Below are positions 25,463 through 34,836 of a DNA stretch of 64,000 bases, in pieces. Position 1 is the stretch's first letter. Each line of letters opens with the position of its first letter. The stretch lies in contig NZ_CP020919.1 in the NCBI RefSeq assembly GCF_003076475.1, positions 3,968,001 to 4,032,000 on the forward strand. The letters run 5' to 3'. Source of the DNA: Flavobacterium kingsejongi. GTDB lineage: Bacteria > Bacteroidota > Bacteroidia > Flavobacteriales > Flavobacteriaceae. Both the position numbers and the translations under genes were made by a program. Below the pieces are notes generated by a model. The model searched no databases and was not told where the DNA came from. It was given only the letters and a program-made list of their open reading frames with translations.

Positions 25463-27421
25463 CTATTGGATTATGAGTTTTTGGGTCGTTATACCATCAG
25501 CTGCACTGATCTTCGCGATATAAAGTCCCGATGCCAGTTCCGGTTGTATTTCACTCTCCCCAAAACAATGGTGTATGCCTAGCTTTTGCCCCGATACCGA
25601 ATAGATCGCCACCGTATAGGCTCCGGTTAGTCCGGTTATCCTAAAGTGATTTTTAGCAGGATTAGGATAAAGCCCCCAACCGTTTTTTGAAATCTCGGTA
25701 TTCGAAAGTGCGGCAAACCAGGGAATAGTTGTTTTGGTTCCCCAAATATAATCAGCAAGATCAGGATAATCAATAAACGGATTGCGATTGTGTTGCCAGG
25801 TATAAATGATATTATTACGGTTCATTTCAAAATCATCAGCTGGATCAGCGTGGTTCCATTGTAAAAGCGTCGCCAGATCGCCTATTTTATATGGCGTACT
25901 ATCGGGTAGGTTTCCATTTACAACATCCAAAGCAGTATAACGTACTGCCATATAAAATAAGGCACGCGCCACATCCCCGTGCCAGCTTCCCTGATTCCCG
26001 ACTGGCCCATTATAGTCATTCAGCCCATAATCCCGATTGCTTCGGGCACTATTTTCAGGTCCATCTTCACTTCGCAACGCATGGGCATCGGCATGCCCGC
26101 TTAATATATCATCCGCGTTGGTCGGGAGGTAAATTGCAATGCCGTCTGCCAACGGAGACGTCCCATTACTAAAACCTCCCCTGGATTGTGGAAAAATGTG
26201 CTCCCTATTCCAAAAGCCAACACTATTCGAGGTAAGCTGGAATTTGTACTTTGCCCTCCCCTGCTCTGTATACATCAGCCAGACTTCATTGCTATTCAGC
26301 GGGTTCTGATCTGCTTCATATAAGATTGAAGTAACATCGCGATAGCTATGTGCCCGTACAACCGCCGGATTGGCAATAATATCTTGCACCGCCTGCTTTA
26401 AAGCAGCTCCAGACAATCCTTCCAAAGAAGCATAATAATCAGGATCCTGGGTACTGCTCACAATTCCATAAGTAGGATTCAAAGGAGTTCCCCAGGATGA
26501 AACGGTATAATCATTATCCACAATACGTACTTCATAATTATCGTTTAACCGTACAAATTCCTCGGGAAGCGACAAAATCCGGATCAAAGCCACCTCATCC
26601 CCTTCATCCATACTATCATCAATAGTATGGATGGTGGTGCTATAAGTCGTGCTACCAGCAGGAATAGTTACTATTGTGTTTCCTGTATAATCTGCCGTAT
26701 CAAATGTTCCATTGTCAAGGATAAAATTAAAAGTTAGCGGCGTTTCGACTGCAAACTGAGTGGTAAAAGAAATGGTAAAATCTCCACCTTCTTCCAATAG
26801 CGGTGTAGAAACGGTATAGGATACGCCATTAAATATAAAACCACTTCCATCATTATGCGTACCGGGTGTGGGTATTTTAACTTCAAAAGTTCCGTCCATT
26901 TTACGCTGGATCGAATGTAGAGTACTCAGATTATTCTCATTCTCATTGACCTGTGTCGTAATCCCAAAAATATTCATAAGGCCAGCATCATCCGGATCAC
27001 TGGTATCATAAAGCAGCACATCTATCAAATGTTCTGTTGTGGCAAGGGTTTCGTCTGGAAAATCATCATACGCAGCCTGATAAATGGCTATAGCATCTGC
27101 ACCATTCTGTATAATACTGGTGGGAAACAAACGTTGGGGCACCGGAGAAACAGCCGTATTTCCTACCACAACTAAGCCGTTTCTATCTGTAGTAAGTCCT
27201 GTCAAATCGATTGTATAATAACTTCGGTTGCCTCCCGCTCCGGATCCATTAAAAAATACCAGTACGTAACCATCTAAGGAAAAATAGGGGATTTCTGATT
27301 TGAGTTCTATGAACTCTTTGTCATCAATACTGGGTGTATCGCAATCCAGCTCATTAATAACAATTTGACTATGGGAAAAACTGAAAATCATCAACAAGAA
27401 AAAAAGTAGTGTTTTTTGCAT
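25463..27421 (-). CDS. Secreted endonuclease I family nuclease with T9SS sorting domain
   Basis: 652 residues. Start at 27421 gives the signal peptide MQKTLLFFLLMIFSFSHSQ; an in-frame ATG at 27463 would add 14 residues. Domains: a lamin-tail-like N-terminal region (INELDCDTPSIDDKEFIEL), a Calx-beta-like segment (about 215-315, EGGDFTISF, MDEGDE), then the Endonuclease_1 (EndA/NucM) domain (about 330-560) with the catalytic EHIFPQS and later RSNRDYG. The C-terminal 75 residues are a type IX secretion sorting domain (LYPNPAKNHFRI, GLYIAKI, KLIIQ). The enzyme degrades extracellular DNA, giving nutrients or removing biofilm eDNA. Confidence 0.9.
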   Translation of the reverse strand: MQKTLLFFLLMIFSFSHSQIVINELDCDTPSIDDKEFIELKSEIPYFSLDGYVLVFFNGSGAGGNRSYYTIDLTGLTTDRNGLVVVGNTAVSPVPQRLFPTSIIQNGADAIAIYQAAYDDFPDETLATTEHLIDVLLYDTSDPDDAGLMNIFGITTQVNENENNLSTLHSIQRKMDGTFEVKIPTPGTHNDGSGFIFNGVSYTVSTPLLEEGGDFTISFTTQFAVETPLTFNFILDNGTFDTADYTGNTIVTIPAGSTTYSTTIHTIDDSMDEGDEVALIRILSLPEEFVRLNDNYEVRIVDNDYTVSSWGTPLNPTYGIVSSTQDPDYYASLEGLSGAALKQAVQDIIANPAVVRAHSYRDVTSILYEADQNPLNSNEVWLMYTEQGRAKYKFQLTSNSVGFWNREHIFPQSRGGFSNGTSPLADGIAIYLPTNADDILSGHADAHALRSEDGPENSARSNRDYGLNDYNGPVGNQGSWHGDVARALFYMAVRYTALDVVNGNLPDSTPYKIGDLATLLQWNHADPADDFEMNRNNIIYTWQHNRNPFIDYPDLADYIWGTKTTIPWFAALSNTEISKNGWGLYPNPAKNHFRITGLTGAYTVAIYSVSGQKLGIHHCFGESEIQPELASGLYIAKISAADGITTQKLIIQ

Positions 27422-27764
27422 AATTTTATCTTTTAGTCTTATCAAAGATAAGTTATTTAACAATTTATGACCCGAAAAAACATTTTTTAATTATTGCAGT
27501 ACATTAATTCTCATTTTATTCTTCATATCCAACATCAGTGCTTATTTAACTTCTGTCCAAGCAACCTTTTGCACCTATTTCCCTCTATAGAATAGGACTT
27601 ATCTGTCCATTTTATGTCGTGAATGAATACAAAATACTGATTATCAGCAATTAAAAAATAAAACATCACACCCTTTTATTTTTAAAGTTGAAGCTGTACT
27701 TTGCGTTTGGGAATACAGTATATTACAGGGATCAAGCCGGGGTAAAATTAATCCATACAGAACA
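27422..27764. other. Divergent intergenic gap
   Basis: 343 bases between the nuclease gene (minus) and the M1-like gene (plus). It is AT-rich. The only elements seen are a minus-strand TATCTTTG -7-like site (27443-27450) for the nuclease and a TACTTTG-like site near 27701 for the M1-like gene. No convincing small ORF, hairpin or repeat was found. Confidence 0.5.
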
Positions 27765-30590
27765 TTGAAATTATTTAAATTTATAGTTATCCTATTAATT
27801 CTATTGTCGTCGGTTAAAGACTATGCGCAACATCGTATTGTACTGAAAGCTGAAGTCGATCTGGAAACAAAAATCATTGCTGCAGAACAGGAGCTGGATT
27901 ATTATAATGATTCCGATGTACCCTTAAATGCTATAGTCCTGAATGACTGGAACAATGCCTATTCTGCCAAAGATACTCCGCTGGCCCGAAGATTTTCGGA
28001 TGAGTTTACCCGAAGTTTTCATTTAGCCAATGATGAAGAACGCGGTAATACCAACATCCTTTCTATCATTGGTCCGGAATATACTTCTCTACACTATACG
28101 CGGCCTCCCGAACATCCCGACCTCGTACTGGTGACCCTGCAGAATCCGGTTATGCCCCACCAGAGGATCCGTCTAAAAATAACATACCTCATTAAAATTC
28201 CAAGCGACCGTTTTACCCGATACGGTTATAACAGCAATGGGGAAATGAACCTGAAAGACTGGTTTTTAATGCCTGCCCGATTTCAGGATCAGACTTTTAC
28301 CACCTATAGTAACGAAAATCTCGATGATGCTGCAAATGCAGCCAGTGATTATACGCTCTTGCTCACGGTTCCCAAAAACAAAGAAATCACTTCAGACCTG
28401 AACCAGATCCGTACCGAAGAGAAAGCGGAAAAAACAATCTACACATTCGAAGGGAAAAACCGTCATAATTTTAGTTTGGTCATCAGCCCTTTTATAAACT
28501 ACAGCAGTTATAAAAATACTATCACAGAAGTAGTCACCGATATAAAAAGCAATCGGGTTACTGAAATACAAAAAGCGATCCTGATTGATAAAATAGTCCT
28601 TTTTGTAAATGATAATGTCGGCGGTTTTCCCCATGAAAAAATTACCGTGTCCCAACTGGATTATGACCGTGATCCATTTTATGGGCTTAACCAGCTTCCA
28701 GCATTTTTAGCCCCATTTTCAGACGATTTTTTGTACGAAATTAAATTCCTGAAAACCTATACCAATAATTTCCTAAAAAGCAGCCTGCAACTGGATCCCC
28801 GCAAAGAAAACTGGATTTATGACGGATTGCAGATGTACCTTATCATAAAATACATTGAAGAGAACCACCCGGACATGAAAATGATGGGGAATATCTCAAA
28901 ATTCAAGCTGCTGAAAAGTTTTTATTTAACCAACATTGAATTCAACGGGCAGTTCAACTACCTCTATTTGCTGATGGCCCGTAAAAACTTAGATCAGCCT
29001 ATAGGAGACGCTAAGACTACATTCATTAAATTCAATGAGCAGATCGCAGGAAAATATAAAGCCGGCCTCAGTTTCAACTACCTGGATCAGTTTCTGGGAG
29101 ATGCTACGTTAACCATAGCCATTACCGACTTTTACAGCCTGAATAAAAAACAGCAAACGACAGAATACGATTTTGAAACCATCCTAAAATCAAGAACCGA
29201 TAAAAATATTGATTGGTTTTTTAATACATTAGTCCATAGCCGGGAACTTATAGATTATCGGTTTGGAAATGTGGTCCGGTCAAAAGACAGCCTTACCGTA
29301 ACCGTAGAAAACAATCAGAAAGCCACAGTTCCGATCTCTTTATACGGGTTCAAAAACGGCAAAATCGTTTTTAAAGAATGGCTTGAAAATATCAAAACCG
29401 ACAGCACTTTTACCATTCCCCGAAATGGTGCCGATAAACTGGCTTTAAACTATACTGACGAAGTTCCGGAATACAACCAAAGAAACAACTGGAAGTCCCT
29501 GAAAGGATTTTTCGTTCCCAACAGGCCCATTAAATTCAACCTGATGAAAGATCTGGAACATCCGTATTACAACCAGATTTTCTATGTCCCCGATTTTGAA
29601 TACAATCTCTATGATGGGTTGGCTTTGGGAATGCGCCTGCATAATAAATCGCTTTTGGACAAACCGTTCAGTTACGATGTAACTCCTATTTTTTCCTTCA
29701 AAACGCAGTCCCTGATCGGCTCAGCTTCTGTTGCTTACAATCAGCAGATTCGCGATTCACGGTTGTATAATATCCGCTATGGGATGAGCAGTTCCTATTA
29801 TCATTACGCTCCTGATGCGGCCTATTTGAAACTGACTCCATCGGTTACCTTTCGCTTTCGCGAAGAAAACCTGCGGAATAATAAAAAGCGGTTTATCGGT
29901 CTGCGTTACGTGATGGTCGATCGGGAAAAAAGCATATTTACGATGGACAAAAACAATGAGAATTATTCTGTTTTGGATATCCGGTATGGAAGTACAAAAA
30001 CCGAAGTGACCAATCATTTTAGCTTCCTGACCGATGTACAGGTATCCAACGCCTTTGGTAAGTTTTCCGGACAATTAGAATACAGGCACCTGTTTGATAA
30101 CAACCGTCAGGTGAATTTGCGTTTTTATGGCGGTACATTCCTGTATCGTAAAACAGACTCCGATTTCTTTAGTTTTGCGACCGATCGCCCGACCGATTAC
30201 CTTTTTGATTACAATTATTACGGTAGATCAGAAAGTAGCGGCCTGTTTAGCCAACAATTAATTATTGCTGAAGGGGGATTCAAATCCAAACTCGACATTC
30301 CCTATGCGAACCAATGGATCACAACGGTAAACGGCAGCTTTAATATCTGGAACTGGATAGAGCTTTATGGCGATGCAGGAATGGTCAAAAATAAATACAG
30401 CGATCCAAAATTCATCTACGACAGTGGGATCCGCCTGAATTTGGTAACGGATTATTTTGAATTGTATTTCCCGGTGTACTCCAGTAATGGATGGGAGATT
30501 GCCCAACCCAATTATAATGAGAAAATACGTTTTATCGTTACGATAAGTCCCGGTACGCTGCTGAATCTTTTCACCCGAAAGTGGCTGTAA
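27765..30590 (+). CDS. M1-aminopeptidase-like exported protein with C-terminal barrel-like region
   Basis: 941 residues. The start codon is TTG, giving a good signal peptide (MKLFKFIVILLILLSSVKDYAQ); no upstream ATG serves. The N-terminal half (about 25-530) follows the layout of the M1 gluzincin fold, with a beta-sandwich (LNDWNNAYS, RIRLKITYLIKI) and a late W-x-DGLQMYL segment resembling the W-x-EG motif, but HEXXH is absent. From about residue 600 there are alternating aromatic beta strands (DGLALGMRLHN, GLRYVM) and the tail ends LNLFTRKWL, as in an outer-membrane barrel. It is probably a non-catalytic surface or outer-membrane protein; its role is unknown. Confidence 0.82.
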   Translation: MKLFKFIVILLILLSSVKDYAQHRIVLKAEVDLETKIIAAEQELDYYNDSDVPLNAIVLNDWNNAYSAKDTPLARRFSDEFTRSFHLANDEERGNTNILSIIGPEYTSLHYTRPPEHPDLVLVTLQNPVMPHQRIRLKITYLIKIPSDRFTRYGYNSNGEMNLKDWFLMPARFQDQTFTTYSNENLDDAANAASDYTLLLTVPKNKEITSDLNQIRTEEKAEKTIYTFEGKNRHNFSLVISPFINYSSYKNTITEVVTDIKSNRVTEIQKAILIDKIVLFVNDNVGGFPHEKITVSQLDYDRDPFYGLNQLPAFLAPFSDDFLYEIKFLKTYTNNFLKSSLQLDPRKENWIYDGLQMYLIIKYIEENHPDMKMMGNISKFKLLKSFYLTNIEFNGQFNYLYLLMARKNLDQPIGDAKTTFIKFNEQIAGKYKAGLSFNYLDQFLGDATLTIAITDFYSLNKKQQTTEYDFETILKSRTDKNIDWFFNTLVHSRELIDYRFGNVVRSKDSLTVTVENNQKATVPISLYGFKNGKIVFKEWLENIKTDSTFTIPRNGADKLALNYTDEVPEYNQRNNWKSLKGFFVPNRPIKFNLMKDLEHPYYNQIFYVPDFEYNLYDGLALGMRLHNKSLLDKPFSYDVTPIFSFKTQSLIGSASVAYNQQIRDSRLYNIRYGMSSSYYHYAPDAAYLKLTPSVTFRFREENLRNNKKRFIGLRYVMVDREKSIFTMDKNNENYSVLDIRYGSTKTEVTNHFSFLTDVQVSNAFGKFSGQLEYRHLFDNNRQVNLRFYGGTFLYRKTDSDFFSFATDRPTDYLFDYNYYGRSESSGLFSQQLIIAEGGFKSKLDIPYANQWITTVNGSFNIWNWIELYGDAGMVKNKYSDPKFIYDSGIRLNLVTDYFELYFPVYSSNGWEIAQPNYNEKIRFIVTISPGTLLNLFTRKWL

Positions 30591-30820
30591 ATAAGTCTGA
30601 TAAAACTTTCCCTTCTTATCTTCCCTGAGAGCAACAGCATGGAAATGCTTTTAGGAATTGTGCAATAAAAGAAGAATATACACTTTGAAAAAGAATTTTA
30701 TGATCAAAGAAAAGGACTTTTTTTTATATTAAATTTATTTTAAGCATCACTATACTAACAATAGCATACCCAAATTATCATATGATGCCTATTCATTACG
30801 AATAATTAAAATTTATGTTT

Positions 30821-30852
30821 TTTGTTTTGTATCATTGTTTTGATTAAATTTG
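30821..30852 (+). promoter_or_regulatory. Promoter of the E1 gene
   Basis: TTTG at 30821-30824 and TAAATTTG at 30845-30852 with a 20-base spacer, 31 bases before the E1 start. Confidence 0.65.
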
Positions 30853-30883
30853 TTGCAACGAATAACTTTTTGACTTCATAAAC

Positions 30884-33289
30884 ATGACAGAAACACCCAC
30901 TAAGCAGGCGCTATCTTTTGAAGATTTTAAAAACCAGGTACTTAACGATTATAAAATTGCGGTTACCAGTCGGGAATGCAGTTTGCTGGGAAGACGTGAA
31001 GTACTAACCGGAAAAGCCAAGTTTGGAATTTTTGGGGATGGAAAAGAACTTCCCCAGCTTGCTATGGCCAAAGCTTTTAAAAACGGGGATTTCCGTTCCG
31101 GATATTACCGTGACCAAACGTTTATGATGGCCATTGGAAAAATGACAATCCAACAATTTTTCGCCGGACTTTACGGCCATACCGATATTGAGCAGGAACC
31201 CATGTCTGCAGGAAGGCAAATGGGAGGTCATTTTGCTACCCATAGCTTAAACGAAGATGGGTCCTGGAAAAGTCTTACCCAACAAAAAAACTCCAGCGCA
31301 GATATCTCTCCTACGGCCGGGCAAATGCCACGTTTATTAGGACTCGCACAAGCTTCTAAAATATTCCGGAATGTTACCGGAATTCCAAATAAAACCGATT
31401 TTTCGATCAATGGAAATGAGGTAGCCTGGGGCACCATTGGTAATGCCAGTACCTCTGAAGGTTTATTTTTTGAAACCATCAATGCTGCCGGCGTATTACA
31501 AGTGCCTATGGTAATGAGTGTCTGGGATGACGAATATGGGATTTCCGTACACGCAAGGCATCAAACTACAAAAGAAAATATTTCAGAGATCCTGAAAGGA
31601 TTCCAAAGGGATGAAAACACTAAAGGCTATGAAATCATCCGTGTACAAGGCTGGAATTATCCGGCGCTGATCACGGCTTATGAAAAAGCTTCAAAAGTAG
31701 CCCGTGAGGAGCATGTACCGGTTTTAGTACACGTGAATGAACTCACTCAGCCTCAGGGACATTCCACTTCTGGTTCACACGAACGTTACAAAAATGCGGA
31801 GCGTCTGGAATGGGAAGGTAATTTTGATTGCCTGCGCCAAATGAAAATTTGGATGACCGAAAACAATCTCATTACCGACGCTGAAATTGAAACGATAGAA
31901 ACAACGATTCGTAAAGAGGTATTGGAAGGCAAAAAAGCAGCATGGAACGCTTACCTCAACCCTATCAAAGAAGAACAGCAGGAATTGGTAACGCTTTTAG
32001 TGCAAATTGCAGCAACAAGCGACAATAAGGTTTTTATTGAAAATGCTGCCGCAAACTTAAAAGGAATTAAAGAGCCTATCCGTAAAGATATTCTCGTGAC
32101 TGCGCGAAAAGTATTGCGCATGGTGATCCGGGAAAATGGCAAAGCAGCCCTTTCCGCATGGGTTACTGCGTATACCGAAAAAATCCAGCCTAATTTCAGC
32201 TCCCACCTGTATTCCCAGTCGAAAACAGCAATTGATTCTGTAAAAGAATTATTGCCTACTTATGACGATAATGCCGAAGATGTAGATGCGCGATTGATCA
32301 TACGTGATAATTTTGATGCTATTTTTACCAAATATCCGGAATCCCTTATTTTTGGTGAAGATGCCGGAAATATTGGTGATGTAAACCAGGGATTGGAAGG
32401 CATGCAGGAAAAATATGGCGAAGAACGTATAGCCGATGTTGGCATCCGTGAAGCAAGTATTATCGGGCAGGGAATTGGAATGGCGCTGCGGGGCTTACGT
32501 CCTATTGCAGAAATCCAATACCTCGATTACCTGCTCTATGCTATACAAATCATGAGTGATGATTTAGCTACCCTGCAGTACAGAACCCGTGGAAAGCAAA
32601 AAGCGCCACTAATCATCAGGACACGTGGCCACCGACTTGAAGGAATCTGGCACTCCGGATCTCCAATGGGAATGATTATCAATGCCATTCGTGGTATTCA
32701 TGTATTAGTGCCCCGGAACATGACCAAAGCCGCCGGATTCTATAATACTCTATTGCAAACCGACGAACCTGCTCTTGTAATAGAATGCCTGAACGGTTAC
32801 CGCCTGAAAGAAAAAATGCCTACGAATCTTGGTGAATTCACTACCCCAATCGGTGTCGTGGAAACGCTAAAAGCAGGAAAGGACATTACGCTGGTTTCTT
32901 ACGGATCTACTTTACGGTTGGTAGAACAAGCGGCGAAAGAATTAATGGAAGTAGGTATTGATGCCGAAATTATCGATATCCAGTCTTTACTCCCTTTTGA
33001 TACGCAACATGATATTGTAAAAAGCCTTGCCAAAACCAATCGTCTTTTAGTGATTGACGAAGACGTTCCCGGAGGTGCTTCTGCTTATATCTTGCAAAAT
33101 ATTCTGGAAGTCCAAAATGGGTACAAATACCTGGACAGCAAACCAGAAACATTGGCTGCAAAAGAACACCGTCCGGCCTATGGCACAGATGGGGATTATT
33201 TCTCCAAACCTTCAATAGAAGATATTTACGAAAAAATCTATGCCATCATGCATGAGAGTGATCCCAACACCTATCCTGCATTATTTTAG
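30884..33289 (+). CDS. Fused E1 alpha/beta subunit of a 2-oxoacid (branched-chain-type) dehydrogenase
   Basis: 801 residues. The first half is an E1-alpha domain with the thiamin diphosphate region (GTIGNASTSEGLFFETINAA) and the second half (from about 450) an E1-beta domain (FGEDAGNIGDVNQGLEGM, the TPP glutamate area, and the C-terminal EDVPGGASAYI). The fused protein is typical of Flavobacteriia. It decarboxylates a 2-oxoacid, most likely a branched-chain one (2-oxoisovalerate), and passes the acyl group to a lipoyl E2 encoded elsewhere. It is a monocistronic gene with a strong terminator. Confidence 0.9.
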   Translation: MTETPTKQALSFEDFKNQVLNDYKIAVTSRECSLLGRREVLTGKAKFGIFGDGKELPQLAMAKAFKNGDFRSGYYRDQTFMMAIGKMTIQQFFAGLYGHTDIEQEPMSAGRQMGGHFATHSLNEDGSWKSLTQQKNSSADISPTAGQMPRLLGLAQASKIFRNVTGIPNKTDFSINGNEVAWGTIGNASTSEGLFFETINAAGVLQVPMVMSVWDDEYGISVHARHQTTKENISEILKGFQRDENTKGYEIIRVQGWNYPALITAYEKASKVAREEHVPVLVHVNELTQPQGHSTSGSHERYKNAERLEWEGNFDCLRQMKIWMTENNLITDAEIETIETTIRKEVLEGKKAAWNAYLNPIKEEQQELVTLLVQIAATSDNKVFIENAAANLKGIKEPIRKDILVTARKVLRMVIRENGKAALSAWVTAYTEKIQPNFSSHLYSQSKTAIDSVKELLPTYDDNAEDVDARLIIRDNFDAIFTKYPESLIFGEDAGNIGDVNQGLEGMQEKYGEERIADVGIREASIIGQGIGMALRGLRPIAEIQYLDYLLYAIQIMSDDLATLQYRTRGKQKAPLIIRTRGHRLEGIWHSGSPMGMIINAIRGIHVLVPRNMTKAAGFYNTLLQTDEPALVIECLNGYRLKEKMPTNLGEFTTPIGVVETLKAGKDITLVSYGSTLRLVEQAAKELMEVGIDAEIIDIQSLLPFDTQHDIVKSLAKTNRLLVIDEDVPGGASAYILQNILEVQNGYKYLDSKPETLAAKEHRPAYGTDGDYFSKPSIEDIYEKIYAIMHESDPNTYPALF

Positions 33290-33306
33290 AGCATCGAAAA
33301 AGAATA

Positions 33307-33342
33307 AAAAAAGGATTAATCCCTGCGGATTAATCCTTTTTT
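33307..33342 (+). terminator. Rho-independent terminator of the E1 gene
   Basis: A 16-bp stem (AAAAAAGGATTAATCC with GGATTAATCCTTTTTT), loop CTGC. Confidence 0.95.
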
Positions 33343-33440
33343 GTTTTTACGAAAAACAAAAAATTAACGTATCTTAATTATTGATTGCCAATAAAATAAT
33401 GTAATTTTATGAGATTACAATTATTTATAATTCAGTACTT

Positions 33441-34364
33441 ATGATTACCAAACAGGGAATATTACTTCAGGCACCGCAATTATCCAACCAGAATTCATTG
33501 AAAACCTTAGTAGAAAACCGAACGGTATATACCCTGAATCACTGTGAGCTCAATATTTTTGAAACCTACCAACAGGCGCAGCTCGTCCCTTTAAAATTTA
33601 ATGATTTGGTGGTGACCAGTATGCTACGGGGGAAAAAAGTAATGCATCTTTTCGACCAAAAAGGGTTTGATTACCTTCCCGGAGAAACTGTAATCGTGCC
33701 ACCGAATATTGAGATGAAAATTGATTTTCCAGAAGCTTCTTACAAAAAACCAACCCAATGCCTGGCTTTAGCGCTGGACTATTCAAAAATCAATGAGACA
33801 CTAAATTTCTTAAATGAAAAATACCCTAAAGAGGGCACCAATAATTACTGGGAACTGCATTCCAATAACTATTTCTTTTACAATAATGCCGATTTGGCTG
33901 CTTCCATCCAGAAGCTCATCAAAGTCTCCCTGAGTAGTTCGGTAACAAAAGATATTATTGCAGATCTAACCCTGCAGGAAATGCTGATACAGATTATACA
34001 GTTGCAAACCCTGAAAGCAACTCAAAATGATACTATCGAGGATTCCAAAAGTACCATAATGCCTATTGTATCTTACATCCGTGAAAACCTCAACAACGAT
34101 CTCTCCCTGAAAAAATTAACTGATTTTTCCTGTATGAGCAAAACGACATTCCACCGCTTTTTCAAAAAGGAACTCGGCATGAGCCCCGTTGAATTCATCA
34201 TGCATGAAAAAATAAAAATGGCGAAAGCTTTATTAAATGAACCCAATATCCAAATCAATCAGGTTTCGTACGAGCTGGGGTTTGATGACAGTAATTATTT
34301 TATCCGGTTGTTTAAAAAACACGAGGGTATTACGCCAAAGCAATACCAGAAATTAACTACTTAG
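33441..34364 (+). CDS. AraC family transcriptional regulator
   Basis: 307 residues. N-terminal ligand-binding AraC_N-like beta-barrel (about 20-190: VVTSMLRGKKVMHLF, PGETVIVPPN) and a C-terminal double helix-turn-helix (about 205-305: LSLKKLTDFSCMSKTTFHRFFK, QVSYELGFDDSNYFIRLFKK, TPKQY). It is convergent with the DUF779 gene and close to an aldehyde dehydrogenase gene on the opposite strand; AraC/DUF779/aldehyde dehydrogenase groupings recur in bacteria, so it probably controls that enzyme in response to an aldehyde or alcohol. Confidence 0.9.
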   Translation: MITKQGILLQAPQLSNQNSLKTLVENRTVYTLNHCELNIFETYQQAQLVPLKFNDLVVTSMLRGKKVMHLFDQKGFDYLPGETVIVPPNIEMKIDFPEASYKKPTQCLALALDYSKINETLNFLNEKYPKEGTNNYWELHSNNYFFYNNADLAASIQKLIKVSLSSSVTKDIIADLTLQEMLIQIIQLQTLKATQNDTIEDSKSTIMPIVSYIRENLNNDLSLKKLTDFSCMSKTTFHRFFKKELGMSPVEFIMHEKIKMAKALLNEPNIQINQVSYELGFDDSNYFIRLFKKHEGITPKQYQKLTT

Positions 34365-34374
34365 TATCACCGTT

Positions 34375-34761
34375 TTACTCTACTGTGGTTACCGGTTCCA
34401 AATCAGCCTCTTCTTCCGGCGTAAAAATGCGGTAATCAATTTTGAATGTTTTTCCCATAGGCGTTTCCAGTGAGAATCCTCCTGCTCCAAAGCCATCCAG
34501 AACATCCAGTGTAAAATGGGTATGTTTCCAATATTCAAATAAATCCTTATCGACCCAGAATTCTGCTCCTTCCACAAGGCCTATGCATACATCTCCCATT
34601 CTCAGGTAGTAGCCCCCTTTTTCAAAACACATCGGTTGTGTCCCTTCACAGCAACCACCAGCCTGATAGAACATCAGTTCACCATGCTCTTCTGCCAATA
34701 GTGTAATCAGGTCTTTTGCTTTTTGGGTTGCATCAATTCTTTTTGTCATTTCCTTTTCCAT
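34375..34761 (-). CDS. DUF779 domain-containing protein
   Basis: 128 residues, small and soluble. The DUF779 core is recognisable: GELMFYQAGGCCEGTQPMC (several cysteines, a possible metal site), FEYWKHTHFTLDVLDGFGAGGFSLE. DUF779 proteins are found next to acetaldehyde dehydrogenases and their role is unknown; they may assist or be part of the enzyme. The gene lies 76 bases downstream of the aldehyde dehydrogenase gene with a hairpin between them, and 10 bases from the end of the AraC gene on the other strand. Confidence 0.88.
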   Translation of the reverse strand: MEKEMTKRIDATQKAKDLITLLAEEHGELMFYQAGGCCEGTQPMCFEKGGYYLRMGDVCIGLVEGAEFWVDKDLFEYWKHTHFTLDVLDGFGAGGFSLETPMGKTFKIDYRIFTPEEEADLEPVTTVE

Positions 34762-34787
34762 TTAGGCATTTAAAAAAATAATATAAT

Positions 34788-34825
34788 AAAAAAAGACAAA
34801 GCCCCGTTCGGACTTTGCCTTTTTT
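34788..34825 (-). terminator. Rho-independent terminator of the aldehyde dehydrogenase gene
   Basis: Hairpin with stem AAAAAAGACAAAG-CC against GG-CTTTGCCTTTTTT (two mismatches) followed on the minus strand by T-rich sequence. Confidence 0.7.
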
Positions 34826-34836
34826 AAAATCTAAAA

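Noticed and set aside
30631..30660. Short hairpin AGCATGGAAATGCTTTT after the M1-like gene
   Set aside because: Five-base stem with a weak T tract; too poor to call a terminator.
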